Shown here piece after piece: positions 1-9,519 of a stretch of DNA of 64,000 bases. Location of the stretch: the NCBI RefSeq assembly GCF_019793465.1, contig NZ_JAILYJ010000001.1, positions 372,001 to 436,000 on the forward strand, read 5' to 3'. The notes below the pieces were generated by a model. The model was given only the letters and a program-made list of their open reading frames with translations. It did no database searches and was not told where the DNA came from. Position 1 is the stretch's first letter; every line of letters starts with the position of its first letter. Both the position numbers and the translations under genes were made by a program. The stretch is from Rhizobium croatiense (lineage in GTDB: Bacteria > Pseudomonadota > Alphaproteobacteria > Rhizobiales > Rhizobiaceae).

Positions 1-2
1 CG

Positions 3-347
3 ATTGCCGATGTCACCGGCAATCTGTTCAACGTCCTTCCCAACATCAAGCGCCCGGACAACGCGCTTTCCAGTCTCGGGACGGTGTCCAATGGCATGCG
101 TACCATCCGTGTCGCCTACTCCACGGCAGATGGAGCGACCGATCCCGCAAAGCTTTCCTTCGCGGTCGACAATACATTCGGCAGAAGCCTGATATTCGCG
201 ATGCAGACCGACCGTCCTCTGTTCTCGCAACTTCGCCCCACAACCGAATCCACAAAGTCCTTTGCCGAGGATTTACATGCAGTTATTGCCAGCGGGAAGG
301 TTTCGATCCTATCGACTACGACCCGATTGATCGACACTCGGAATTAG
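3..347 (+). CDS. C-terminal fragment of a T6SS-upstream protein (DUF4384-like tail)
   Basis: The reading frame is open from the first bases of the window to a stop at 345-347, so only about 114 C-terminal residues are present. The visible part contains LFNVLPN, RPDNAL, LGTVSNG and a later LRPTTES. This pattern resembles the DUF4384-like tails found on caspase-like proteins and on T6SS-linked Ser/Thr kinases of rhizobia. The N-terminal domain that would decide the function is outside the window. It lies 92 bp upstream of tssA on the same strand, so a T6SS-associated kinase or sensor is plausible. That is inference from position. Confidence 0.55.
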   Translation: MADVTGNLFNVLPNIKRPDNALSSLGTVSNGMRTIRVAYSTADGATDPAKLSFAVDNTFGRSLIFAMQTDRPLFSQLRPTTESTKSFAEDLHAVIASGKVSILSTTTRLIDTRN

Positions 348-439
348 TTGCCGCTCGTCGATAAGTGGCATTAGTACAGAGCGAAAATTTATGCTAAAAC
401 AGGATTGCGAGAAGAATATTCGGTAAAGCGGGGGATCTG

Positions 440-1603
440 TTGTTCGACTCTGCGCTCTGGTTGAATCCGATAAACGGTGACAACCCGTCCGGCGAAAGCC
501 TACGGAACGACGGACGATTCCACGAGCTCGAACGCCTCGTACAGCCCCAGATCGAAATCAGCCGCGACGAGCGCAACAACCCCGTCGCACGAACGGAAGT
601 GCCGGTCGACTGGTCGACCGTGCTTCGCAAATCAGAGGAGCTGCGGGCGCACGGGCGCGATCTCAGGCTGCTCGTGATTGTAACGCGTGCCCTTGCAAAT
701 GAGCGGGGACTGGCCGGCCTCGCCAACGGATTGAACCTGATCGGCCAAACCTTCGACATGCACTGGCAGACAATGCACCCGGAGCTTCGCGACGGCCTGC
801 CTCCACGCGAGGCCGCTCTTCGCCGCATCAACGCACTGATCCAGCTGCAAAATGACAAGGATGGTCTGCTCGGCGATCTGCGCAAAATGACGTTCTTTAC
901 GCCTCGTGGCGCAGGCCCGGTGACTGGACGCGATCTGGAGCGGGGGGCGATCGACAGCCGCACCGTTTTGAACGAAGCGGCGCCGGGTTTGAGTGCGGCC
1001 GAGAAGGGCTCACTCGTCAGCGAACATGAGCAATTGGTCAATCGCGTGCGGTTCGGTTGCGCGGCATTTGCGGAACAGGCCGCTGATGAAGCCGCGGCGC
1101 TGGCCGCCGATGCAAGGACTGCCGTCGCAGCTCTGGAGGCGGCCGAACAGTCGCTCAACCTGCAGATCGGCGGCGACTTGCGCGTTACCCTGCCGGATCT
1201 GAGCCGGTTTCTGCAGCGCGTGGCGGCGACCCTGGAGCGTACCAAGCTTAATGCGCAACAGGAGAGTCAGAAAGATGACACTGCCGGCGACGAACCTGCG
1301 TCGGCTGCCACCAGCGCTGCGGCAGACCGGGCTCCGAACCAGCCGGCAACAGTCTTCCCCTCCCGCCTGAGCTCGCGGGACGAAGTCACGCGCTGCATCG
1401 ACCTCATCATCGCCTTTTACGACCGTACGGAGCCATCAAGCCCCATTCCCCATCTGGCCCGCAGGATCAAGCGAATGGTGCCAATGGATTTTCTCGAGCT
1501 CATGGAGGACCTTGCTCCTTCCGGGCTAAAAGAATTCCGGCTTCTCGCCGGCGTTTCGGAAAGCAAGAAACCTGCCCCTGGGACAAAAGGTGACCACCAA
1601 TGA
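440..1603 (+). CDS. tssA: TssA, T6SS baseplate and sheath-cap protein (ImpA)
   Basis: TssA organises baseplate docking and sheath-tail polymerisation of the T6SS. The 387-residue product begins with an ImpA-type N-terminal domain (about residues 5-140, with WLNPI, NPSGESLR and DWSTV). An Ala/Glu-rich middle follows, then a C-terminal module with DEVTRCIDLI, IPHLARRIKRM and MDFLELM, typical of ImpA proteins. The start is a TTG at 440, giving MFDSALWL. The stop overlaps the tssB ATG (ATGA), indicating translational coupling. It heads the tss operon after a 92-bp gap that should hold the promoter, though no clear sigma-70 or sigma-54 boxes are seen there. Confidence 0.93.
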   Translation: MFDSALWLNPINGDNPSGESLRNDGRFHELERLVQPQIEISRDERNNPVARTEVPVDWSTVLRKSEELRAHGRDLRLLVIVTRALANERGLAGLANGLNLIGQTFDMHWQTMHPELRDGLPPREAALRRINALIQLQNDKDGLLGDLRKMTFFTPRGAGPVTGRDLERGAIDSRTVLNEAAPGLSAAEKGSLVSEHEQLVNRVRFGCAAFAEQAADEAAALAADARTAVAALEAAEQSLNLQIGGDLRVTLPDLSRFLQRVAATLERTKLNAQQESQKDDTAGDEPASAATSAAADRAPNQPATVFPSRLSSRDEVTRCIDLIIAFYDRTEPSSPIPHLARRIKRMVPMDFLELMEDLAPSGLKEFRLLAGVSESKKPAPGTKGDHQ

Positions 1604-2136
1604 GCGAAACTAAGGCGAAGGTAATCGAACGCAACAGGGCGCCTCGCGTCCAGATCGCCTATGAAGTGGAAACATATGGCAGCCCGACCACGATCGAACT
1701 GCCTTTCGTGATGGGGGTGATGGCAGATCTTGCCGGTGCGTCCCAAACGCCAGAGGCACTCAAATCCGTGCGGGACCGGACCTTTGTAGAAACCGACGCT
1801 AACCGGTTCGGTCGCTTCATGGAGGCACTGAGCCCGCGGGTCAAGGCGCGGATCAAGAACACGCTTCCCCAACCGCCCGGCGAAGAGCGTGACGAGGAAC
1901 TTGCCGTCGACCTGACCTTTACGAGCATAGGTGACTTCGCTCCGGACCGGATCGCCGAACAGGTTCCGCAGCTCGCCGAACTGTTGAAGATGCGCCGCCA
2001 GCTTGAGGAATTGCTAGGCTTCATGGATGGCCGCGTCGACGCCGAAAAGCGTATCGCCCAGCTTTTGAACAACGAGCCCCTTTTGGCAAAAATCGCCGAC
2101 CAGGCGATTGATGATGGCAGCAAGTCGGAGGGCTGA
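1600..2136 (+). CDS. tssB: TssB, small T6SS sheath subunit (ImpB/VipA)
   Basis: TssB pairs with TssC to form the cytoplasmic contractile sheath that drives Hcp and VgrG out of the cell. The 178-residue protein has the usual family length and conserved stretches RAPRVQIAYEVE near residue 12, LPFVMGVMADL near 35 and a C-terminal RRQLEELLGFMDG followed by LLAKIADQ. Its ATG overlaps the tssA stop, and tssC begins 3 bp after its stop. The assignment is firm from sequence and neighbours. Confidence 0.97.
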   Translation: MSETKAKVIERNRAPRVQIAYEVETYGSPTTIELPFVMGVMADLAGASQTPEALKSVRDRTFVETDANRFGRFMEALSPRVKARIKNTLPQPPGEERDEELAVDLTFTSIGDFAPDRIAEQVPQLAELLKMRRQLEELLGFMDGRVDAEKRIAQLLNNEPLLAKIADQAIDDGSKSEG

Positions 2137-2139
2137 AAC

Positions 2140-3648
2140 ATGGCCGAACAGGAAAGAACCGCCGCTGTCGACGTCAAGGAAGCCGAAGGCGTCGATCTTC
2201 AGGAATTCAGCGACCTTCTTGAAAAGGACTTCAAGGTCAAGAAGGATGACAGCGACAAGCTGCAAACCCTGGTGCAGAATCTCGCGCTTGCAGCGCGCGC
2301 GCGCTCGCAGTCGACGACAATTTCCTCGAATGCGATCAAGTCGATCAAATCCCTGATCTCCGGCATCGACAAGCTTCTGACCGAGCAGGTCAACGAAGTT
2401 CTCCATGCGCCCGAAGTGCTGCAGCTCGAGGGAACATGGCGCGGTTTGTGGTATCTGGTCAACAATACCGAGACGGATCAGAAGCTGAAGATCCGCGTCA
2501 TGAATATCTCAAAAGAAGCCCTGGCCGACACGCTCGAAGACTACGAGGGCCAGATGTGGGACCAAAGTCCCATATTCAAGAAAGTCTATACGGACGAATA
2601 TTCCATGCTAGGCGGCAGCCCGTACGGCTGCCTGATCGGTGCCTACGAGTTCTCCAACCACCCGAAGGACGTCGCCCTCCTTCGCAATATGTCCGGCATC
2701 TGCGCGTCGGCGCACACGCCCTTCATTGCAGCCGCCGCCCCGCGACTCTTTCGCATGGAAAGCTGGCAGGAACTGCCAAACCCCCAGGACCTGCAACAGA
2801 TTGTCTCGTCGCCCGCCTACGCTTCCTGGCAGTCCCTGCGCGAGAGCGAGGATGCGCGCTACATCGGTCTGACGATGCCCCGGGTCCTTGCGCGCCTGCC
2901 CTACGGCGCGGAAACCATTCCGGTAAAGGGCTTCGCCTTCGAGGAGGATGTCCAGGGCGATCATCATCGCTACGTATGGATGAATGCCGCCTTCCCGATG
3001 GGCGTCAACATCAATCGAAGCCACAAGCTGTTTGGCTGGGGCACGCAAATTCGCGGCGTCGAGAACGGCGGAGCGGTCATCAATCTTCCAGTCCACAATT
3101 TCCCGACCGACGATGGTACTGTCGCGATGAAATGCCCGACGGAGGTCGCCATCGACGATCGCCGCGAGGCAGAGCTTGCCAAGCTTGGGCTCATGCCGAT
3201 CCTGCATCGCAAGAATACAGACATCGCAGCCTTCATCGGTGCGCACTCGCTACAGGATGACGAGACGCGCGCCGGGCGCCTGGTCGATCCGGATGCACAG
3301 GCCAATGAGCGCCTGAGCGCAAATCTGCCGTATCTTTTCCCGGTTTCGCGTTTTGCCCATTACCTGAAGGCAATCGCCCGCGACAAGATCGGTTCGTTCA
3401 AGGAGCGGTCCGACATGCAGATCTGGCTGACGGAGTGGATCAATCGCTACGTTCTTGCCAACCCTGCCTTTGCCGACGACAAGGCCCGCGCCAAACGGCC
3501 GCTGGCTGCGGCCGAGGTTCAGGTCGACAGCGTCGAAGGCCGCCCGGGATGGTATAATGCCCGGTTTTATCTGCGCCCCCATTATCAGTTGGAAGGCATT
3601 AATGCGTCACTGCGTCTCGTATCGGAGCTGCCGTCGACGAAGACCTGA
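2140..3648 (+). CDS. tssC: TssC, large T6SS sheath subunit (ImpC/VipB)
   Basis: TssC is the large subunit of the contractile sheath and forms an obligate heterodimer with TssB. The 502-residue product has the expected length. Diagnostic family blocks include EGTWRGLWYLV near residue 98, FKKVYTDEYSMLGG, PYGCLIGAYEF, and near the C-terminus the DMQIWLTEWINRYV segment followed by RPGWYNARFYLRPHYQLEG. It sits directly between tssB and hcp, 20 bp upstream of the hcp ATG. Confidence 0.98.
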   Translation: MAEQERTAAVDVKEAEGVDLQEFSDLLEKDFKVKKDDSDKLQTLVQNLALAARARSQSTTISSNAIKSIKSLISGIDKLLTEQVNEVLHAPEVLQLEGTWRGLWYLVNNTETDQKLKIRVMNISKEALADTLEDYEGQMWDQSPIFKKVYTDEYSMLGGSPYGCLIGAYEFSNHPKDVALLRNMSGICASAHTPFIAAAAPRLFRMESWQELPNPQDLQQIVSSPAYASWQSLRESEDARYIGLTMPRVLARLPYGAETIPVKGFAFEEDVQGDHHRYVWMNAAFPMGVNINRSHKLFGWGTQIRGVENGGAVINLPVHNFPTDDGTVAMKCPTEVAIDDRREAELAKLGLMPILHRKNTDIAAFIGAHSLQDDETRAGRLVDPDAQANERLSANLPYLFPVSRFAHYLKAIARDKIGSFKERSDMQIWLTEWINRYVLANPAFADDKARAKRPLAAAEVQVDSVEGRPGWYNARFYLRPHYQLEGINASLRLVSELPSTKT

Positions 3649-3668
3649 ATTCACAAGGGAGGTTATTC

Positions 3669-4118
3669 ATGAAAATTGACGGTTTTCTCAAGGTGCCGGA
3701 TATCACGGGACCGAGCGTTCGCGATGGCCACGAAGACGAGATCGAAATCCACGGCGTGGAGTTTGAGATGGTCGCCCCCTACGATCCCAATTCGCTCTCG
3801 CGACGGGGCCGCGTCAGTCTGGGCATGATCAATTTCATCAAGCACTATGACAAATCCTCGCCCTATCTGAAGAAGGCGCTGTTCGCCAACACGCTTCTCG
3901 GCGAGGTCAAGTTCTCCGCGCGCAGAACGATCGAAGGCGAGACGAGCGATTATCTGGTCGTTACGCTGAAGGAGGCTTCGGTCACCCAGTACAATATGAA
4001 GCCAAGTGAGGACGAACCCGATCTCATCGAGGAGCGCGTCGGCTTCGCCTACAAGAACATCACGTTCAACTATGACGACAAGGACGAGGTCGAAATGGAT
4101 GTCTATGTCGGCAAGTGA
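3669..4118 (+). CDS. hcp: Hcp (TssD), T6SS inner tube protein
   Basis: Hcp forms hexameric rings that stack into the expelled inner tube and can carry small effectors. The 149-residue protein begins MKIDGFLKVPDI and shows the Hcp1-type pattern: a GHEDEIEI-like segment, a central FIKHYDKSSPYLKKAL and a C-terminal EERVGFAYKNITFNY. The ATG at 3669 follows GGGAGG about 7 bases upstream, a strong ribosome site. The 3' end overlaps the start of tssE. Confidence 0.96.
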   Translation: MKIDGFLKVPDITGPSVRDGHEDEIEIHGVEFEMVAPYDPNSLSRRGRVSLGMINFIKHYDKSSPYLKKALFANTLLGEVKFSARRTIEGETSDYLVVTLKEASVTQYNMKPSEDEPDLIEERVGFAYKNITFNYDDKDEVEMDVYVGK

Positions 4119-4866
4119 CAGCTGGCGAAAAGAAGTTGGAAGAGAGTTGAGACCGCTTGGCGGGCACCAGCGCGCAACCCGCGAAACGATCCAGCCATCC
4201 TTGTGGGATCGCCTGGTCAATGACCTGCCGGGGCTCGGCTCCGAGATCAAAGATCTCCGGCAGATGTTGCAAAGCGAGATAGACGCAGAGCGGCTGGACG
4301 CGATGGTGGCCGGCGGCGTCGGGCAAATAGAGTCGGCGACGGATCTCAGTTTCGAGCAGAAGAAGAACATCCATCGTCTGCTTTCCCTGGAACGTCGTCG
4401 TCTGGAACTGGAAAGTCGCGGCGTGGTCGTTTCGAGCGATGTGCTTCGTGAAGCGGTGCGACGCGACATCGAGGCGCTTTTCAATGTGCAACGTTTCGAA
4501 TCCTCGCCCCTTTTGACCGATGCGGAGGCCGACCTGGTGGGCGACAACCCTCCCTCGCTTGAAGATTTTCCGCTGGTGCGCCGCAGTGTAGTCAATTACG
4601 GCGTGCCGCCATTTTCGGGCCGCTCATCGCGTGATTTCGACCGTGAGGAACTCGCCAAGGAAATCGCACAAGTGCTTGCGGCATTCGAGCCCCGGCTGAA
4701 GGAAGGCGCAACCAAGGTGACTGTCAGCCTTGGCGACAAGTCGATCGGCCTCAGGATCGATATTGACGCGCTGCTCCTGACGACGCCGGCGCCAGAACGG
4801 CTACGCATCCGAACCATTCTCGATCTCGACAACGGCTCGGCGAGAACCGAGTTGAAGGACACCTGA
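4099..4866 (+). CDS. tssE: TssE, gp25-like T6SS baseplate wedge protein
   Basis: TssE is the gp25/gpW-like wedge protein of the T6SS baseplate. The frame can be read from 4006, but the ATG at 4099 (or 4105, six bases later) inside the hcp tail gives an N-terminus beginning MSMSASDSW and only a 14-20 bp overlap. Family features are QPSLWDRL near residue 40, LREAVRRDIEALFN, then SVVNYGVPPFSG and a C-terminal EIAQVLAAFEPRL. At about 255 residues it is longer than many TssE proteins (about 130-180), because of an extra charged helical stretch (about residues 55-115) between the N-terminal motif and the gp25 core. Confidence 0.9.
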   Translation: MSMSASDSWRKEVGRELRPLGGHQRATRETIQPSLWDRLVNDLPGLGSEIKDLRQMLQSEIDAERLDAMVAGGVGQIESATDLSFEQKKNIHRLLSLERRRLELESRGVVVSSDVLREAVRRDIEALFNVQRFESSPLLTDAEADLVGDNPPSLEDFPLVRRSVVNYGVPPFSGRSSRDFDREELAKEIAQVLAAFEPRLKEGATKVTVSLGDKSIGLRIDIDALLLTTPAPERLRIRTILDLDNGSARTELKDT

Positions 4867-4867
4867 A

Positions 4868-6742
4868 ATGGATCGGGTCTTCCTTGAATATTATGAGGAG
4901 GAACTCACCCATATTCGCGCGCTTGCCGCTGAGTTTGCCCATATGCACCCCGCAATCGCGCGCAATCTTTCTCTGGATACCATTCCGTGTCCGGACCCCT
5001 TTGTCGAACGGCTTCTTGACGGCGTCGCGTTTCTGGCAGCCCGCACCCGCCAGAAGGTGGACGCAGAAAGCACGCGCTATGTCCGCAGCGTGCTTGAAAA
5101 CTTCTATCCCGACCTCGTCTCGCCGGCGCCAGCAACGGCCATGGCCTTGCTGAAGCCCGGCCAGCAAGTTCAAACCATGTTTGCCGGTCACCTTTTGAAG
5201 CGGGGAACACGGCTCGTTTCGAGCGTCCGACCTGGAATTTCGACACGGTCCATCTTCACCACGGTCCAGGACGTGACGCTCTGGCCGCTTGCGATCAGCT
5301 CCGTGACCTACATACAGGACCGAAGCGCACTCGCGGCGGCGGGGATCGACGCCATTGACGGGGTTGCCGGCGCGTCCGGATTGAGCATCACCATCAATCG
5401 AACCGGCAAGGGCAAGCTCGCCGACTTGTCGCTCGATCGTCTGGACTTTTTTTTCAGTGAAAAGAGCAAGGCGCCGTTGCTCTTCGATACGCTATTTGGC
5501 GCCTGCGCTGGCGTTGGCGCGCGCCCGGAAGGGCGCGACAACCCCCTGAAGCCGCTGCCCGCGCCCGAGATGGTCGGCATATCTGACGACGAGGCGCTCA
5601 TGCCTCGCACGCGCGAAACCTTTGAGGGCTACCGCCTTTTGCGCGAATATTTTATCGCCCCCGAGCGGTTTCACTATGCGCGTGTGACGGGGATGCGACC
5701 GGTCGTTCGCCAATGCGGCGAGAGGCTGGAACTGGTTTTCCTGCTTCGCCGGCCCGTTCCGGAGCTTGCGGGCCTCACGGCGAAGGATCTGGAGCTTTTC
5801 GCAACGCCGATCATCAATCTGTTCGAGCGCTCCTGCAGCGTCATCGAGTTCGATCCGCGGCGGACCCGGCAGGTCCTCCACGCCGATCGAACGCGGCCGC
5901 GCGATTTCGAAATCTATCGCGCGGTGCGTGTGGAAGACGCCGATGGCGAAGGCTCCGATGCTGAGATACCAGCTCTTTTCAGTCTCGGTCAAAACCGAAC
6001 AAACGGTTGGGTCTATTTTACAGAACGTCGCCCACGGCGGCCGAGCGAGGACGAGCTTCGTCAGGGACAAACCCGCACATCCTATATCGGAGACGACGTC
6101 TTCATCTCGCTCTCACGCCCGGCACAGTCGAAAACGGGGCGGCCGCTCAAGCGGATTGAGGTGACGGCCCTTTGCACCAACCGGGACTTGCCGATACTGG
6201 ACGACACGCCCTCTCTTACTCTCGAAAGCGGCGATCCTGTCGAGACCGTGCAATTGCTTGGCGCGCTACGCCAGCCCTGGCCTGCCATTCCGGCAACGCT
6301 TCCGGCCGGCGCCGTCGAAGCCTCAAGAGCCGATGAACTCGCCTGGCGCTTTATCGCACAATTGTCGCTGAACTTTCTCAGCCTGGCGGAGGAAGGCCGC
6401 GGTGTCGACCCTCTTCACGCCCTGCTCGATCTTTATGCACAGCGGGGAGATCCAAGTCTCTCGCGCCATGTACGCGCCATTGCGCGAGTCGAGGCCCGGC
6501 CTCTCATCGAGCGCCTGCCGATCGCTGGGCCGATGTGCTTTGCCCGCGGCAGCGACATCACGCTCCATGTCGACCAGTCGGTGCTTGCCGGGCATAGCAG
6601 CTTGTTGCTTACGGCGCTGCTCTCGAGGCTCTTTGCACGCTACGCGGCGATTAACGGATTCGTGCGCACAAGAGCGCGGATCCTCCAGAAACAGGAGGAT
6701 GTGCTATGGCCGATAACGCCGGGCAACCGCTTCCTGATCTGA
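4868..6742 (+). CDS. tssF: TssF, T6SS baseplate protein (ImpG/VasA)
   Basis: TssF joins TssG in the baseplate wedge complex around the VgrG hub. The 624-residue product starts MDRVFLEYYEEELTHIRALA, the classical TssF opening. It continues with AEFAHMHPAIARNL and DPFVERLLDGVAFLAARTRQK, and ends with a RFLI-type tail. The length is normal for the family. It begins 1 bp after the tssE stop, and its last 37 bp overlap the start of tssG in another frame. Confidence 0.97.
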   Translation: MDRVFLEYYEEELTHIRALAAEFAHMHPAIARNLSLDTIPCPDPFVERLLDGVAFLAARTRQKVDAESTRYVRSVLENFYPDLVSPAPATAMALLKPGQQVQTMFAGHLLKRGTRLVSSVRPGISTRSIFTTVQDVTLWPLAISSVTYIQDRSALAAAGIDAIDGVAGASGLSITINRTGKGKLADLSLDRLDFFFSEKSKAPLLFDTLFGACAGVGARPEGRDNPLKPLPAPEMVGISDDEALMPRTRETFEGYRLLREYFIAPERFHYARVTGMRPVVRQCGERLELVFLLRRPVPELAGLTAKDLELFATPIINLFERSCSVIEFDPRRTRQVLHADRTRPRDFEIYRAVRVEDADGEGSDAEIPALFSLGQNRTNGWVYFTERRPRRPSEDELRQGQTRTSYIGDDVFISLSRPAQSKTGRPLKRIEVTALCTNRDLPILDDTPSLTLESGDPVETVQLLGALRQPWPAIPATLPAGAVEASRADELAWRFIAQLSLNFLSLAEEGRGVDPLHALLDLYAQRGDPSLSRHVRAIARVEARPLIERLPIAGPMCFARGSDITLHVDQSVLAGHSSLLLTALLSRLFARYAAINGFVRTRARILQKQEDVLWPITPGNRFLI

Positions 6743-7770
6743 ACAATAACGTCGTCGGATCTGCCGAGCAGTTCGACTTTTTTGAGCTCCTGCGGCGGCT
6801 CGAGAATACGGACATGATCTTCGGTCAGGCAGGCCCGCCGCAGCGGGAACCGGCCCGGCTCGGACAGCACATACGGCTTGGTTTTGCCGTGCAGGACATC
6901 GCAAGGCTCGAGCCCTCCACCGAAACAGCGCCCGCCCGGGTAACGGTGGCGACGATCGGCTTGCTCGGTCCCGAAGGTCCGATGCCGCTTTATCTGACGC
7001 GCTGGGTGCTGGATCGCCTGTCGCAGCGATGGTTTGCCGGTGCCGACATGCGCGAGGTCAGCGACACCACGTTCGTCGACTTCGTCAATGTGCTTCAACA
7101 TCGCATGATCGCACTCTTCTATCGGGCGTGGGCGGATGCGCACCCGGCCGTCCAGATCGAGCGCGCCGAGGGCGGTCGCATTCGTGCCATGGCGGCGGCC
7201 ATGGCAGGGATCGGCCTGCGAGGCAGGGCTGAGCGTGAGCCGACCGCGATCGACCTGACGAAGCTTGCTCACGCCGCAGCCCTTGCCCATCAAGTCGACG
7301 GGCCTGAGAGGCTCACGCAGTTTCTTGGCGATCATTTCAAGGTTCCTTTCAAGCTTCGGGAATTTGTCGGTGTCTGGATGGACATACCGCTAAGGATCCA
7401 GTCCCGCCTTGCCGGCGCCCACGCACAGCTTGCCAGAAGCGCCACGATCGGGCCGAGAACATTCCAGCGACAGCAACGGATCGAACTTTCCGTCGGACCG
7501 TTGACGCTTGGAGATTACGCAGCCTTTCTGCCTGGCAGCGAGCGTCGCGCAACCTTGCAAACGGCAATCCGCGATCTGATGGGAAACGGGCTCGATGTGG
7601 ATGTCAGGCTCGTGCTCAAACGAGACGAGGTTCCCGCAGCCCAGCTGGGAAAAGCGCGGCTCGGGCATATCGCCTGGCTCGCTCCGAAACAGGATCGAGG
7701 CGACGCAGCTGATTTGTGCATGCGCACCCTCGTTGGTTTTCGTCCTGAGATTGCGGAGGCCACCGCATGA
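6706..7770 (+). CDS. tssG: TssG, T6SS baseplate protein (ImpH/VasB)
   Basis: TssG is the TssF partner in the baseplate. The 354-residue protein has the family pattern near residue 23 (FDFFELLRRLEN), RLGQHIRLGF, then GLLGPEGPMPLYLT and the FVDFVNVLQHRMIALFYRAW block, with a C-terminal Leu-rich domain. The ATG at 6706 lies inside tssF, and a downstream start would lose part of the FFELLRRLE motif. The stop overlaps the tagH ATG by 4 bp. Confidence 0.96.
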   Translation: MADNAGQPLPDLNNNVVGSAEQFDFFELLRRLENTDMIFGQAGPPQREPARLGQHIRLGFAVQDIARLEPSTETAPARVTVATIGLLGPEGPMPLYLTRWVLDRLSQRWFAGADMREVSDTTFVDFVNVLQHRMIALFYRAWADAHPAVQIERAEGGRIRAMAAAMAGIGLRGRAEREPTAIDLTKLAHAAALAHQVDGPERLTQFLGDHFKVPFKLREFVGVWMDIPLRIQSRLAGAHAQLARSATIGPRTFQRQQRIELSVGPLTLGDYAAFLPGSERRATLQTAIRDLMGNGLDVDVRLVLKRDEVPAAQLGKARLGHIAWLAPKQDRGDAADLCMRTLVGFRPEIAEATA

Positions 7771-9041
7771 CCTTGATCCTTACCCTCGAACAGTCCCCCA
7801 GGCCCCAGGCCGTGCGCCAGATGCGGCTCGTCGAGGGCGAGCTCGTCATCGGTCGGAGCGCAGACGCCGACTGGCGGATCGACGATCCGGACATGTATGT
7901 TTCCCGTGCCCATTGCACTATTGCTTGCGTTCACGGTCGATATCAGGTGACGGATACGTCAAGCGGCGGCCTCTTCATAGACGGAGCGCGCGCACCACTT
8001 GGAGTGGGAAATTCCGCCCCGTTGCATGACGGCGCCCGGCTGCAGTTCGGCAATTATGTCGTCCGCGTCGAGCTGCAAAGCATGCAGGCAGAGCGCCCGT
8101 CTGAACAAACGACATCGCCGCCGCCGATCGGCTTCGAAGGGGATTCTTTCTTCTCGGAACGCAGCGAGCGGGTTGAATCCCCCCGGCGACCCGCCGGATT
8201 GCCTGACCCATTCGAACACCCCGCTGCGGCGCCGTTTGCCGATCCCGACCGACAGGAGCCGAAAAAAAACGCCCCCCTGTTCGACGATCCGTTCAGCCTC
8301 GACCCGCTACCGGCCCAGCGGCAGGACAATCGGGCCTGGGATCTTTTTACGACGGGCACGGCTGCAGAGCCGCCGGCTCCGGAGCTCGCCACACCACAAA
8401 TCAGGCCGCAAGCCAATCCGGAACCACAGACGGAGCCGAGGCAGCAGAAGACAGCGCCGATCGAGACCGACCTGCGCGACGCCTTTCTGCGCGGATTGGG
8501 CTTCCGTGGCGAGGAGTTTCCGTCTGCCGATCCCGTCGTCCAAATGGAGAATTTTGGCCGGGAGTACCGGATGATGCTGGAAGGGTTGATCCATCTCCTG
8601 CGCAAGCGGGCCGAAGAAAAGGGCGAGGCCCGGATCGCACAAACTGTTGTCGGGGCCTCCGAGGTCAACCCTCTCAAATTTATGCCGACCGTCGACGATG
8701 TCATCGCGACGTTCCTCACGCAACGCAATGTCGGATTCCTGCCGCCCGAAGCGGCGATCAACGGCTCCATCCGCGATCTCGCCCACCATCACGTGCGCAC
8801 ATGGCGCGGCGTCCAGGCCGCGCTGGCAAGGATGGTGGACCGCTTCGATCCGGCGGCGCTGGAAAGCGAATTGAAGTCTCAATCGGCCTGGGACGCGCTG
8901 CTTGCCGGCGGGCGACGGGCAAAGCTCTGGGAACTTTACGAGAAACGCTATCGCGAAATTGCCAGGAGCGCATCAACGCGCTTCCTCGGCGAAATCGGCA
9001 GCGATTTCCGGGACGGCTATGAAGAGAGGGAGAAAGAATGA
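7767..9041 (+). CDS. tagH: TagH, FHA-domain T6SS regulator/scaffold (Fha1-type)
   Basis: TagH/Fha proteins recognise phosphothreonine and take part in post-translational control and assembly of the T6SS. The 424-residue protein opens with an FHA domain (about residues 15-95) carrying VIGRSADADWRI and YVSRAHCTI, the Gly-Arg and Ser-x-x-His signatures. A Pro-rich low-complexity linker follows (about 110-235). The conserved C-terminal T6SS-FHA domain (about 240-420) includes YRMMLEGLIHLLRKR and NPLKF. No cognate kinase or phosphatase gene lies downstream; the truncated gene at the window start could supply one. Confidence 0.93.
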   Translation: MTLILTLEQSPRPQAVRQMRLVEGELVIGRSADADWRIDDPDMYVSRAHCTIACVHGRYQVTDTSSGGLFIDGARAPLGVGNSAPLHDGARLQFGNYVVRVELQSMQAERPSEQTTSPPPIGFEGDSFFSERSERVESPRRPAGLPDPFEHPAAAPFADPDRQEPKKNAPLFDDPFSLDPLPAQRQDNRAWDLFTTGTAAEPPAPELATPQIRPQANPEPQTEPRQQKTAPIETDLRDAFLRGLGFRGEEFPSADPVVQMENFGREYRMMLEGLIHLLRKRAEEKGEARIAQTVVGASEVNPLKFMPTVDDVIATFLTQRNVGFLPPEAAINGSIRDLAHHHVRTWRGVQAALARMVDRFDPAALESELKSQSAWDALLAGGRRAKLWELYEKRYREIARSASTRFLGEIGSDFRDGYEEREKE

Positions 9042-9502
9042 TGCTTAACCGACGTGGTTTCTTGATGATGCTCGGTGCGACAGGCTTGATTTCCGGTTGC
9101 ATGAGCGGTCCGCCAAAATCCTCGACCGTGACCGTAAAGGCGACAGGACAGGCGGGGATGAATCTTGCCGCTGATGGCGGGGATCGCCCGGTAACCGTGC
9201 TCGTTCTCAGGCTCAAGGATGTCGGAAAGTTCAATTCTGCCGATATTTTCGCCCTCCAGTCCGACCCTGCTTCCGCACTCGGGGCAGACCTTCTCGGCTC
9301 CGACCAATTGACCGTCTCTCCCGGCGGATCGGCCACCAAGACGGTGGCGTTCCCGCCGGAAGCCACGTTCCTCGGAGTGGTCGCGTTTTTCAGGACGCCC
9401 GGCGGCCGTGTCTGGCGACAGGCAGTCCCGGTCAAGCCGGAATCGACGGTGACGGCGAATGTAGCATTGAGTAGCGGCGGCATGGCGCTCGCGCTCGCCT
9501 GA
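9038..9502 (+). CDS. tssJ: TssJ, T6SS outer-membrane lipoprotein
   Basis: TssJ anchors the TssLM membrane complex to the outer membrane. The 154-residue product has a signal with a lipobox, GLISGC, placing the lipidated Cys near residue 21. A beta-rich domain follows, containing VTVKATGQAGMN and PVTVLVLRLKD, as in VasD/TssJ. The N-terminus reads NRRGFLMML, so the signal also resembles a twin-arginine leader, unusual for this family. Its ATG overlaps the tagH stop by 4 bp, and tssK follows after 17 bp. Confidence 0.93.
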   Translation: MMLNRRGFLMMLGATGLISGCMSGPPKSSTVTVKATGQAGMNLAADGGDRPVTVLVLRLKDVGKFNSADIFALQSDPASALGADLLGSDQLTVSPGGSATKTVAFPPEATFLGVVAFFRTPGGRVWRQAVPVKPESTVTANVALSSGGMALALA

Positions 9503-9519
9503 ATGGAGGGCGTTCCAGC

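Noticed and set aside
347..439. A sigma-54 promoter before tssA.
   Set aside because: A TGGCAT is present, but no TTGCA-type -12 element lies at the required distance.
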